DNA from: Phycisphaeraceae bacterium
GTDB taxonomy: Bacteria; Planctomycetota; Phycisphaerae; Phycisphaerales; Zrk34
Direction: 5' to 3'
DNA: 64,000 bases
Assembly: GCA_028284925.1 (NCBI GenBank)
Contig: JANQQT010000228.1
Coordinates: forward strand, 22,370 to 86,369
Shown here: one piece after another, positions 18,473-26,776 of the stretch
Position numbering within the stretch: the first letter of the stretch is position 1
How the letters are laid out: every line of letters starts with the position of its first letter
The notes under the pieces: model-generated
What the model was told of the DNA's origin: nothing
Databases searched by the model: none
Seen by the model: the letters and a program-made list of their open reading frames with translations, nothing else
Translations under genes and position numbers: made by a program

Positions 18473-19751
18473 CCCACGATTTTATGCGACTCTCGACCAA
18501 ACGTTCTTTTCATTATCTGAAATACGCTTTTTTTCACAGATACCGTCGCCACGCAGATCTCTTAACACTTTTTCCACCCCTTGGCCACAATTTCCTGACT
18601 TCTCCACATTCACCAATTTACCCTCTTGCAACACTTTTCACGCGCAGTATTCTTCACGGTGGCAGTGACGTGCTGCCGCGGTTGGCTCCGGCGGACCGTG
18701 ATCTTTGAAATGTGAACAGCGTCGTGAGTTGCAACGACCTTCACCCTCGGGTGGATAGTCGCTTCGGAACGGGGCATGCCCAACCGCTTGTCCCTTCCAG
18801 AGTCGACGAACATCTTGCAACAACTCGCTTGACGATCGCCGTAGGCAATTCTGATTGTCTATTAGCGATTCGTGAAGGATTTGATGGTGATGCCCTCATC
18901 AAGCTGTGCATCACAGCAGGCCTGCGCTCTGCTGCGTATGCACCGCAAAGTGAAGGCGAAATCGCGTTCGACGTAATCTATCGTTAACCCCCGGGGGTCG
19001 CCCGAGGGAAGACAAACGATTCGTTGAGCATCATCGAGACCGACGCCCTCCGCGATTTGCAAATGTTGGTTTTTGAATCAGCGACCGTAAACCACTGCGG
19101 GCCAATCTGTTTCGATATCATCAAAACAAGTAATGGAGCCGATGGGTAAGTCCTTCGGGATAGGCCACAGGTTCTTTTGCTTCGAGATGTTTTAGCCGCG
19201 AAATTCATCCGGGAAGTGCCTCGCACGGAAGGATGAAGTACGCGGTCGGTCAGGGGTGACGCAGGCATCGTTTCGGAAAAGACGAGCAATCGTCTTGATC
19301 CGCATGGACGTAGACGATGTCCGGCGTCATGACGACGATGCCCCGATCTCCTTGAAAAGCTTGCAATGTCACGCGAGAGTGTGACACCGTGGCGAAGCCC
19401 TTCTGGTCAGGCCGGCCAATTGGGCGGGGCGATCAACATCGTGCGTCGGTCTCGGTAAGGCATAAGTGGCGGTCGGCTTGACGGAGTCGCCGCGGAACCA
19501 TGGGCTTGGCTTGCCTCGGGACAGACTGGCGGATCGATAAAATCATTCGGCCGAATGATTCAGACGATTTTTAACAGACGACGTCTCCGCGTGCACCGGA
19601 TTAGATGGACCGAGTCCGCCGCACCATTGACTTGGGCGGAGGCCCATCACGTTCACAGCAAAGAAATAAATCCTCGGGGAATGGGTATGGAAACATACCG
19701 TATCGCCGATCGATTGGAAAGTCGGAGCTGACCGCAGCAGCATTACTCTGC
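18473..19751. other. Gene-poor island with different base composition
   Basis: About 1.3 kb where I find no convincing gene. Short ORFs exist on both strands (for example 18712-18987 +, 18984-19289 -) but none has recognisable motifs or a good ribosome site. From about 18,650 the + strand is no longer C-rich as in the flanking genes but balanced to G-rich, which suggests imported or decayed DNA. It contains a perfect 20-base palindrome at 19541-19560 and ends in a strong terminator hairpin. Confidence 0.5.
19541..19560. repeat. Perfect 20-bp palindrome
   Basis: AATCATTCGGCCGAATGATT reads the same on both strands. It could be an operator or a hairpin stem. No gene starts immediately beside it, so its role is unknown. 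Confidence 0.6.
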
Positions 19752-19783
19752 AAGAACGAGGCTACATTGCCTCGTTCTTTTTG
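19752..19783 (+). terminator. Rho-independent terminator
   Basis: An 11-base stem (AAGAACGAGGC paired with GCCTCGTTCTT) with a 6-base loop is followed by a T run on the + strand. It points rightward although no protein gene lies upstream on that strand, so it may end a non-coding transcript from 18.6-19.75 kb. Confidence 0.8.
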
Positions 19784-19819
19784 CGCACCATCATCCGGCA
19801 TGCGCCGATCACCTGGTCC

Positions 19820-20776
19820 TTACTCCCTCGCGCTGGGCTTCTTAGACTGATCGCCCGATGTAAAAGCATAAACAATCGTTCCAGCCAGTGGAACCAGCAC
19901 AAATGCCGCCAGTATCCACGACGGACTGATCGAAAAATACCAGGATGCCAAAATCAGGATTCCCAAACTCAGCAGGAACGCCGCCCCAAGTAATAACCTC
20001 GCTCGCTTTGTAAGCGTCTCCAACCGCATATTCAGTCGCGTGAAGAATGCGAATATCGAATTCATCGAATGATAAGCGTGATGCATTCCGTTCCTGGCCG
20101 ATTCATTTGTCGGATCGATCCGCAGGCACTCCCGAAAATGATAACAAGCCTTCTTCGCCTCGCCCTTTTGCAAAAATGCCCACCCATGTGTCTCATGTGC
20201 ATCCGCATCATCCGGCCCGAGCTTCAACGCTTCCTCCGATAAACTCATAGCCTCATCTCGGTCCCCCATCCAACGTACCAGTTCCGCCCGCAATACTCGC
20301 GCCTCAAGCATTTCCGGGTCAAGCTCAAGCGTCGTCCCGATCACTTCCAACGCCTTTCTTCGCCTCTCCTTCACACAAAGGATTCGTGCCTTCAATAGAT
20401 GGACACGTGCCTCATAAGGATCAAGTCTTAGACTTTCCTCCACCGCCTCCATCGCGATGTCCATACGCTTACCTGTCCCTCTTCCCGTCATCGCCGCGAC
20501 CCGGTGGCCCTTTCTTCCTTCCCAATGCTCATCATTGAAAATCACCAACGCCCGTACGAAATGCACATACGCGTCGTCCGGTTCTAGTGTCACCGCCCGC
20601 TCCGCTGTCTCATTCGCCTCTGCATGTCTCCCAGTCAGCGAACAGCACAACGCCACAATTGCTGTCGCCTCACTATTCTCCGGCTCCTCACACAACACGC
20701 GCCCCGCGTATTCCTCCGCGAGCTCATAGCGTCTCTGTTCATACGCAATCCACGCTTGGGCTAACTGCCTGCTCAT
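19820..20776 (-). CDS. TPR protein with C-terminal membrane hairpin (paralogue 2)
   Basis: 318 residues. Several tetratricopeptide repeats occupy about 1-230 (AWIAYEQRRYELAEEYAGRV, LLKARILCVKERRRKALEVIG, AHETHGWAFLQKGEAKKACYHF), then two membrane helices near 255-310. It shares with the upstream gene the unusual segment ALVIFNDEHWEGRK, absent from generic TPRs, so the two arose by duplication. Third gene of an operon with an AAA-ATPase, 16 bases after its paralogue. Function unknown; TPR domains imply a protein-protein scaffold, facing the cytoplasm and anchored at the membrane. Confidence 0.85.
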   Translation of the reverse strand: MSRQLAQAWIAYEQRRYELAEEYAGRVLCEEPENSEATAIVALCCSLTGRHAEANETAERAVTLEPDDAYVHFVRALVIFNDEHWEGRKGHRVAAMTGRGTGKRMDIAMEAVEESLRLDPYEARVHLLKARILCVKERRRKALEVIGTTLELDPEMLEARVLRAELVRWMGDRDEAMSLSEEALKLGPDDADAHETHGWAFLQKGEAKKACYHFRECLRIDPTNESARNGMHHAYHSMNSIFAFFTRLNMRLETLTKRARLLLGAAFLLSLGILILASWYFSISPSWILAAFVLVPLAGTIVYAFTSGDQSKKPSARE

Positions 20777-20792
20777 TCCAATGAATCCAGCT

Positions 20793-21764
20793 TTACTTCA
20801 ATCCGTCTTTCTTCTGTTCCTTCTCCAGCAATCGAGCTCGGATGGGTGTGAGGTAATACCATGAATAAACGATTGCAAGAAAAGCGATGACACTTCCATA
20901 ATTCCATAAGAGATTTGGAAAAATCTTCTCAAAAAAATAATCAAAGATAATGAAAATCGGCAGAATACAAAGACCCAATATCCAGAAACTCTTGTCGCCA
21001 AATCGCTCCACACGCATATTGAATCGAAGCAAACCTGCGTAAATCCGGTTTTTGGATTTCCTGGCACACGTCAATCCAACTCGTGCGATCAGGTTATTGG
21101 GATCAATTCGCAATGCCTCCGTGAAGTGATCAATCGCTTCATCTATTCTGTTTTGCTGGATGTAAACCCATCCCCGTGTGTCATGCGCATCATCATCCTC
21201 CGGCTCGATCTCCAATGCCAGCTCTGCCGCCGCTGCGGCACCTTCGGTTTTGCCTTTGAGTTGTAATATCTTTGAACGCAGCATATGTGCGTCGGCATAG
21301 TCGGGATCTATGGTGAGCGTCGTCTGGATTACGTCTAGTGCCAATTCATATTTGCTCAGGTGATACAGAATCTGGGCGCGTAGATGATGCGAATCCGCAT
21401 CGTAGGGGTCAAGCTCAATGCTCACGCGTACGGCTGAATGCGCAGCCGAGAGGCGCGCCTTTTCACCCTGTTCCTTAAAGCCCGGAACGGAATGTAATTT
21501 TCTCGCAACCCAATGCTCATCGCTAAAAATAACCAGTGCATTGACATAGTGTAAATATGAGCTTTCCGGGTTCAACTCAATTGCGCGACGGGCCGGCTCA
21601 TGCGCTTCCCTTTCCCTGTCGGTCAGAACCAGGCACAACGCCAATAAACCTAAGGCGTCAGAATCATCCGGGCTTTCTTCCAACGTCTTATTGAGATACT
21701 CGATCGCTATCTTGTATCGATCTCGATCAACAGCAATCAGAGCCTTGTCGTAATGTTCGCTCAT
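20793..21764 (-). CDS. TPR protein with C-terminal membrane hairpin (paralogue 1)
   Basis: 323 residues with the same plan as its neighbour: TPR-like repeats to about 230 (ALIAVDRDRYKIAIEYLNKTL, HLRAQILYHLSKYELALDVI, AHDTRGWVYIQQNRIDEAIDHF), then two hydrophobic helices and a charged tail. The segment ALVIFSDEHWVARK matches the paralogue. Its ATG overlaps the stop of the AAA-ATPase gene (ATGA), indicating coupled translation and probably a joint complex. I do not recognise a named family. Confidence 0.85.
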   Translation of the reverse strand: MSEHYDKALIAVDRDRYKIAIEYLNKTLEESPDDSDALGLLALCLVLTDREREAHEPARRAIELNPESSYLHYVNALVIFSDEHWVARKLHSVPGFKEQGEKARLSAAHSAVRVSIELDPYDADSHHLRAQILYHLSKYELALDVIQTTLTIDPDYADAHMLRSKILQLKGKTEGAAAAAELALEIEPEDDDAHDTRGWVYIQQNRIDEAIDHFTEALRIDPNNLIARVGLTCARKSKNRIYAGLLRFNMRVERFGDKSFWILGLCILPIFIIFDYFFEKIFPNLLWNYGSVIAFLAIVYSWYYLTPIRARLLEKEQKKDGLK

Positions 21765-23122
21765 CGCAATTTAAGATAATCCAGTATCTCATCATAAGCT
21801 CCACCCTGATTCGAATACATCGCATAGTTCCGAGCTGTGGCAAACCACTCTTTCGTGCTGGGTTTAACCTGCTTTGCCGCTTTCTGCAAATCCTTCGTCA
21901 TCAAGGGCGTCGGTACTCCCGTCTTCATCGCATCCGCCAGCTTTCGCTCCACTGCGATATCAATCATTGCCTTGATATCCGCCCCGCTGAAGTCCTGAAT
22001 TTTCTTCGCCAATCCCTCTGCATCCACCTTCTCTACGGGTTTGCCTGCCAACATCAACTCCGTAATTGCCGCGCGTCCTCCTACATCCGGTGGCGGTACA
22101 AAAATAATCCGATCAAAACGGCCTGGTCGCCGAAATGCCGAATCCAAATGCCAAGGCGCATTTGTCGCAGCCAATATCAATACGCCTTCATTTGATGACT
22201 GTACGCCATCCAACTCCGCCAGAAACTGATTGATCGTATGTCGCCCAGCCGATCCTCGCATATCCGATCGGCTCGCCGCCAGTGCATCCACTTCATCAAA
22301 GAACAACACGCAAGGCGTATTCGCCCTGGCTTGCTCAAAAATCGCATGGAGGTGCTGCTCACTGTTTCCGATCCACATATCCAGCACATCGTGAATACTT
22401 ACACAGATGAACGATGCATTTACCTCACCCGCAGTCGCACGCGCCAGGTACGTCTTCCCGCACCCAGGCGGTCCGTACATCAATATTCCGCCCCCAATCG
22501 CTTTCCCATATGCCTCATACAGTTCGGGGTGATTCATCGGATGAATGATCTTCATCCGAATCTCCTCCTTCAATCCCTCCATACCTCCCACGTCCGCAAA
22601 TTTTACCTTTGGTCTCTCAATCTCCGTCGTCCCGCTCGCATTCGTCTCCCCATGCCCCGCGCGAATTCGCCCAAGCTCATCCACATCCCCATCATCCTCA
22701 AATCCGTCCAAATCGACACCCATTCCCAACTCGTTCTCAAACGCCGCGTCGGTCAACGATCCATCAGCCTCAATGGCCTTCCGATATTGATGTTTCGCCC
22801 CGCTCACATCATCTGTTTCAAAAAGCAACCGGGCATAGAGCAAGTTGGCTGCAGCATTCGCCTCACCTTCGTGTACCAAATGCTCCATAATGACCATTGC
22901 TTCCGATCCCTTCCCATCATACCGATACGCCTCCGCCAGCGACACCTTCAACGTGGTATCACGCGGCGACAGCTTCGTTGCCTCAAGATATTCCAACGCG
23001 GCCTCACCATGACGAGCAAAACTCGTCAGCGTCTGCGCCAAATGGATCCGCAGAGGCAAATTGTTTGGCGACACCTTTAATGCCTCACGCAACGGCAATA
23101 TCGCTTCATCACCCGATGCCAT
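21761..23122 (-). CDS. TPR-AAA ATPase fusion protein
   Basis: 453 residues from the ATG at 23122 (a GTG two codons earlier is possible; GAAAGG is upstream). The N-terminal ~130 residues are TPR repeats (ALKVSPNNLPLRIHLAQTL and following), then an acidic linker. A classic AAA module follows: Walker A GPPGCGKT (217-224), Walker B LFFDEVDAL, sensor 1 AATNAPW and the second region of homology FRRPGRFDRIIFV with arginine fingers. This resembles Cdc48/FtsH/Vps4-type AAA proteins, which remodel proteins; no protease domain is present. It heads a three-gene operon with two membrane TPR proteins, suggesting a membrane-linked remodelling machine. Confidence 0.9.
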   Translation of the reverse strand: MASGDEAILPLREALKVSPNNLPLRIHLAQTLTSFARHGEAALEYLEATKLSPRDTTLKVSLAEAYRYDGKGSEAMVIMEHLVHEGEANAAANLLYARLLFETDDVSGAKHQYRKAIEADGSLTDAAFENELGMGVDLDGFEDDGDVDELGRIRAGHGETNASGTTEIERPKVKFADVGGMEGLKEEIRMKIIHPMNHPELYEAYGKAIGGGILMYGPPGCGKTYLARATAGEVNASFICVSIHDVLDMWIGNSEQHLHAIFEQARANTPCVLFFDEVDALAASRSDMRGSAGRHTINQFLAELDGVQSSNEGVLILAATNAPWHLDSAFRRPGRFDRIIFVPPPDVGGRAAITELMLAGKPVEKVDAEGLAKKIQDFSGADIKAMIDIAVERKLADAMKTGVPTPLMTKDLQKAAKQVKPSTKEWFATARNYAMYSNQGGAYDEILDYLKLR

Positions 23123-23423
23123 AGCCACACACCTTTCGAAAAATATCGTGACTCAAATTGTACGATATTCCTCTTCACCCACCAAACCTTCTGGCCAATT
23201 GACTCACTCGTATTTTTGGGTGACAGGTCTCCTCGCAACCTTCTCCAACACCCATATTCGTCCGTGATCGACAGCAATTTCATCACCCCCGGCTTTCTAA
23301 ACAGACAATTCCCAATTACTAAATAGATGTGAAGAACCTCGTGTCGGACAAATTTACGATTCAGGATGTGTCTTTCATCACGGAGTGATTTCGTCTGTAC
23401 GTGTGATTGTTCCATCTCTCAAT
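23123..23423. other. Intergenic region upstream of the AAA-TPR operon
   Basis: About 300 bases between the AAA gene start and the end of the SRPBCC gene, both on the minus strand. It should hold the operon promoter and the upstream gene's terminator. I see no clear hairpin, tRNA or credible ORF. Confidence 0.5.
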
Positions 23424-23936
23424 TCACAAAGGCCAGTTTTCCGATCGACTCCGCTTCGGCGTCATAAATTCTGTCAACTTACATATCAGTAAAATCATTC
23501 GCGATGAGAACGGCGGGCGACCATTCTCCAGCACACCCTTCAGCGTCTTTACGATAAAATCGCCGCCTTGCGACATATACTTCTCTGTCTTCGTACCCTC
23601 TGGAACATCCTCTGTCGTCAAGGTAAATTCCACACCGTCCTCAACCTCCTTCAATTCATAACTTACCTTGCAGGGCGGATCATCCAGATTCGTAAATTTG
23701 AACGTATGGGAATACTTTCGTGGCGGATCAAATTCCAGAACCTCACCCACAATCCCGGTGTATTTCCCACTGCGTGTTCGCATTCGTATGGGGGCACCCG
23801 GCGCCAAACCCGTCGTATCCAGCATCGAATTAAAAAAACACGCTATCGGAGTGTCCGTCTTCGTGATCTCACGCCACACATCTTCAATTTTCGCACGAAT
23901 CAAAACGCGATAAATCTTTTTTGACTGCTCAGCCAT
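23424..23936 (-). CDS. SRPBCC/AHSA1-like protein
   Basis: 170 residues from the ATG at 23936 (GTG one codon earlier possible). It has the START-like pattern of AHSA1-type proteins: YRVLIRAKIEDVWREITKTD at the start, GKYTGIVGEVLEFDPPRKYSHTF in the middle and VSYELKEVEDGVEFTLT, then a long C-terminal helix. Members bind hydrophobic ligands or act as stress-related factors. Encoded directly after an ArsR-type regulator with an overlap of 8 bases, the common ArsR-SRPBCC pairing. Ligand unknown. Confidence 0.85.
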   Translation of the reverse strand: MAEQSKKIYRVLIRAKIEDVWREITKTDTPIACFFNSMLDTTGLAPGAPIRMRTRSGKYTGIVGEVLEFDPPRKYSHTFKFTNLDDPPCKVSYELKEVEDGVEFTLTTEDVPEGTKTEKYMSQGGDFIVKTLKGVLENGRPPFSSRMILLICKLTEFMTPKRSRSENWPL

Positions 23937-24276
23937 CACCTATTCCTTCTTCTGATTTCGATTCAACCTGGTACTTCAATCTTGTAACCGATGTTGCCCA
24001 CAATGAGCTGTACTCGGTCGTCCAACGGTCATATATCATCTGAATCGGTACCGCGTTAAAATAAAAGTGTCGCGACCGACCCTCCTTTACGGACAACACC
24101 AGTTCTCCCTCTTCCAGAATCTTTAGATGCTTCATCACCGCAATGCGGCTAATCGCAAAATGACTCGATACCTCATTCACATTGCATCCTGCATTGTTTT
24201 TGATTATGTCAAGCATCTCGCGCCTCAGCGGGTGAGCAAGAGCCTGAAACACGTTGTCCATCGATTCAGGTTTCAT
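23929..24276 (-). CDS. ArsR-family winged-helix repressor
   Basis: 115 residues. FQALAHPLRREMLDIIKNN starts the fold, NVNEVSSHFAISRIAVMKHLKILEEGELV is the helix-turn-helix, and VKEGRSRHFYFN is the wing. No metal-binding Cys pair of the ArsR alpha-3 type is seen, so a non-metal signal is likely. It overlaps the SRPBCC gene, and a perfect palindrome sits 3 bases before its start codon, arguing for autoregulation of the pair. Confidence 0.9.
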   Translation of the reverse strand: MKPESMDNVFQALAHPLRREMLDIIKNNAGCNVNEVSSHFAISRIAVMKHLKILEEGELVLSVKEGRSRHFYFNAVPIQMIYDRWTTEYSSLWATSVTRLKYQVESKSEEGIGDG

Positions 24277-24278
24277 TG

Positions 24279-24294
24279 GTAACTATATAGTTAC
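24279..24294. promoter_or_regulatory. Palindromic operator of the ArsR/SRPBCC pair
   Basis: GTAACTATATAGTTAC is a perfect 16-base palindrome located 2-3 bases upstream of the repressor ATG (24276). Its central TATATA could double as part of the promoter. Position and symmetry suit a dimeric ArsR protein; binding is inferred. Confidence 0.75.
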
Positions 24295-24335
24295 ATGTTT
24301 GTGCGGCAAAGTCAACCCCCAAATTACAAAAGAAC

Positions 24336-24854
24336 TCAATACTCAATCACGCAATGCAGCTGGTTCCCATACTCACCCAATTTCTTCCTGCCTTCCAAAA
24401 ACGACAATTCAATCAGGCAGGTAATGCCCACTAACTCGCACTCCATTTCATCCACCAACTCGCAGCACGCCCGCATCGTCCCGCCCGTTGCAAGCAAATC
24501 ATCGGCAATCAACACACGCTGGCCCGGTTGCACGGCATCCTGATGAACCTGCAACATATCTGTCCCGTACTCCAGCTCATATTCACGCGTATGCGTTTTC
24601 CACGGCAACTTGTTCGGCTTTCGAATGGGCACAAATCCCGCTGACAAAGTCTGCGCCAACGCTGTCCCGAAAATAAACCCTCGACTCTCCGCTCCAGCCA
24701 CCAGATCTACATGTTTGCCCCGGAAAGGGCTCACCATCTGCTCCAGCGCCATCGCCAATGCCCCTGGATTATTCAACAATGGGGTGATGTCCTTAAACAC
24801 GATCCCCTCTTTCGGCCAATCCGGAATATCCCGTATGAATCTAGTCAAATCCAT
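24336..24854 (-). CDS. apt: Adenine phosphoribosyltransferase
   Basis: 172 residues. It begins IRDIPDWPKEGIVFKDITPLL, contains VAGAESRGFIFG, RKPNKLPWKT and the PRPP-binding loop VLIADDLLATGGTMRA. Apt salvages adenine with PRPP to give AMP. Length and motif order match the family exactly. Minus strand, monocistronic, 59 bases downstream end from the ArsR start region. Confidence 0.96.
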   Translation of the reverse strand: MDLTRFIRDIPDWPKEGIVFKDITPLLNNPGALAMALEQMVSPFRGKHVDLVAGAESRGFIFGTALAQTLSAGFVPIRKPNKLPWKTHTREYELEYGTDMLQVHQDAVQPGQRVLIADDLLATGGTMRACCELVDEMECELVGITCLIELSFLEGRKKLGEYGNQLHCVIEY

Positions 24855-24944
24855 TAATAATCCCTCATTTCAAGCGTGAACTAATTCCCCCAAAAATCAC
24901 CCTTACCTCTGGTTTATACCACCATAACCCCCTAACGCCAACCC

Positions 24945-24973
24945 GTGACCTTGCCGGATAGCCCTCGTATAAT
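24945..24973 (+). promoter_or_regulatory. Sigma-70-like promoter for the GroES-like gene
   Basis: GTGACC (24945-24950), a 17-base spacer, and a perfect TATAAT (24968-24973). Start of transcription would fall about 45 bases before the ATG at 25024. Confidence 0.6.
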
Positions 24974-25023
24974 GGCCGACTTTCCTTCTCCAACACCCAA
25001 AACCCCAAACCAAAGATTGCACG

Positions 25024-25347
25024 ATGAATATGGCTTCAAGCAAAGGCAAAACCAAACTCGAAACGGTCGAACCTATCGGTAAACGCGTCCTCATTCGAAA
25101 GGATCAGGATAAGAAGACCACCAAATCCGGTATTCACCTTCCTGATAAGATTGAGATACCAACCCTTACCGGCCGTGTCGTCGCTGTCTCAGCGCAGGTT
25201 GACAGTGATGATGACTACCCCATTCTTCAATACGACCGCGTCCTCTTCAATCCCACCGATGCCATTCCTGTGGACTTTGAAGGCGACAATCGCCTCTTCG
25301 TTGTCCCCATCGAGAATATCGTCGCTGTTTTCAGAACGGCCGATTGA
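25024..25347 (+). CDS. GroES-like (Cpn10) co-chaperonin
   Basis: 107 residues. The segments VEPIGKRVLIRKDQDKKTTKSGIHLPDK, IPTLTGRVVAVS, YDRVLFNP and LFVVPIENIVAVF follow the GroES beta-barrel with its mobile loop (KKTTKSGIHLPD). No groEL is adjacent, so this is a stand-alone paralogue, which planctomycetes often have. An N-terminal Lys/Ser extension of about 14 residues is extra. The co-chaperonin role is known for the family; partner GroEL is inferred. Confidence 0.82.
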   Translation: MNMASSKGKTKLETVEPIGKRVLIRKDQDKKTTKSGIHLPDKIEIPTLTGRVVAVSAQVDSDDDYPILQYDRVLFNPTDAIPVDFEGDNRLFVVPIENIVAVFRTAD

Positions 25348-25432
25348 ACCCGCTCGCCATTGCTTACGCTCCGTATTCACACCTTTTCCGAAACGGTATG
25401 ACCTTGCCGCGGTAGGGGGGTAAATCCGCTCA

Positions 25433-26758
25433 ATGTCCCTCCCTGACCCGTTGCCAATTCAGCCGCTGACCTTTCCTTTCGATCTTACCATCGAAGACCT
25501 TCCCGGTTCAAAGTCACTCACCAACCGCGCACTCCTGCTCGCAGCACTTGCGGATGGTAAGTCCACACTCACCGGCGTCCTCTTCTCGGATGACTCCCGT
25601 GTCATGCTTGATGCCCTTGCCAGGCTCGGGTTCAATCTCCAGATCGACGAATCTTCGCGCACCGTCACCATCACAGGGCAGGGGGGTAGATTACCGGTCG
25701 ACTCTGCCGAACTATTTCTGGGCAATGCCGGTACGGCCACACGTTTCCTTACCGCCGCATGCTGCCTGGGTCAAGGTCCTTACACCATCGACGGCATCCC
25801 TCGCATGCGCGAACGCCCAATAGGTGAACTCGTCAACCCTCTTCGACAACTCGGCGCCAACATCCAATACAACTTGAACGAGAATTGCCCTCCCATCACC
25901 ATCTCCGCAGAGTCCATTGCCTCCTCCTCCCTCAGTATGGCTCCTACTCTGTCCAGCCAGTTTATTTCTGCATTACTTCAGATTGCCCCCTGCCTCCCCG
26001 AAGGTCTCGTTATTAATTTCAAGGGGCCCATCACGAGCCTTCCTTATGTCAAAATGACTCTCAGGCTGATGCAAGCCTTTGGAGCCCAAATCAAGCACGA
26101 CTCCGACTACCGTTCTATCAAAATCATCCATACCAATAGCTATCAACCCCAATCACTGCACATCGAACCGGATGCCTCCAATGCCAGCTACTTTCTTGCC
26201 GCTGCGGCGCTCTCTCCCGGCAGTCACCTAAAAATCTCCGGCCTCGGCTCGGACTCCCTCCAGGGTGACGTCCGATTCGTAAATGTTCTCCAGGAAATGG
26301 GTGCCGCCGTCTCCATTACGCCTAATACCATCGACATCACAGGCCCACCACAACTCGCTGGCATCGACATCAACCTCAATGACATGCCCGACATGGCTCA
26401 AACACTCGCCGTGATCGCGCTCTTCGCAGCTGGACCAACGACCATTCGCGACATCGGCAATCTACGCGTCAAGGAAACCGATCGCCTTGCCGCGCTCCAC
26501 AACGAGCTTTCCAAACTTGGTGCTGCTGTCGAAATCGCTGGCGATGATCTTCACATCATTCCCCCGCGATTGCCAACGGATGGTGCGGGAGGCCGTAACG
26601 TGCTTCCGGAGGCCGACATCGATACCTACGACGACCACCGTATGGCCATGTCGTTCGCCGTCGCCGCACTCAATTCGCCTGGTATACGCATCAACGACCC
26701 CGCCTGCGTCAACAAAACATTCCCCGATTTCTTCCAATACCTGAATCGACTTCGGTAG
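25433..26758 (+). CDS. aroA: 3-phosphoshikimate 1-carboxyvinyltransferase (EPSP synthase)
   Basis: 441 residues. LPGSKSLTNRALLLAALADG is the PEP/shikimate site, LFLGNAGTATRFLTAACC the second, and NLRVKETDRLAAL plus DTYDDHRMAMSFAVAAL close the fold. It joins shikimate 3-phosphate and PEP in the shikimate pathway in the cytoplasm. pheA, further along the aromatic pathway, lies 6 kb away on the same strand. Start ATG at 25433; ABC exporter gene follows after 18 bases. Confidence 0.96.
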   Translation: MSLPDPLPIQPLTFPFDLTIEDLPGSKSLTNRALLLAALADGKSTLTGVLFSDDSRVMLDALARLGFNLQIDESSRTVTITGQGGRLPVDSAELFLGNAGTATRFLTAACCLGQGPYTIDGIPRMRERPIGELVNPLRQLGANIQYNLNENCPPITISAESIASSSLSMAPTLSSQFISALLQIAPCLPEGLVINFKGPITSLPYVKMTLRLMQAFGAQIKHDSDYRSIKIIHTNSYQPQSLHIEPDASNASYFLAAAALSPGSHLKISGLGSDSLQGDVRFVNVLQEMGAAVSITPNTIDITGPPQLAGIDINLNDMPDMAQTLAVIALFAAGPTTIRDIGNLRVKETDRLAALHNELSKLGAAVEIAGDDLHIIPPRLPTDGAGGRNVLPEADIDTYDDHRMAMSFAVAALNSPGIRINDPACVNKTFPDFFQYLNRLR

Positions 26759-26776
26759 CGGATAAACTAAACGACC

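Noticed and set aside
18712..18987. 91-codon ORF in the gene-poor island
   Set aside because: No ribosome site and no recognisable motif; some texture resembles transposon-linked proteins but too weak to call.
22238..23080. Long plus-strand ORF opposite the TPR-AAA gene
   Set aside because: Mirror of the AAA gene; the translation is Arg/His/Pro-rich and without domains.
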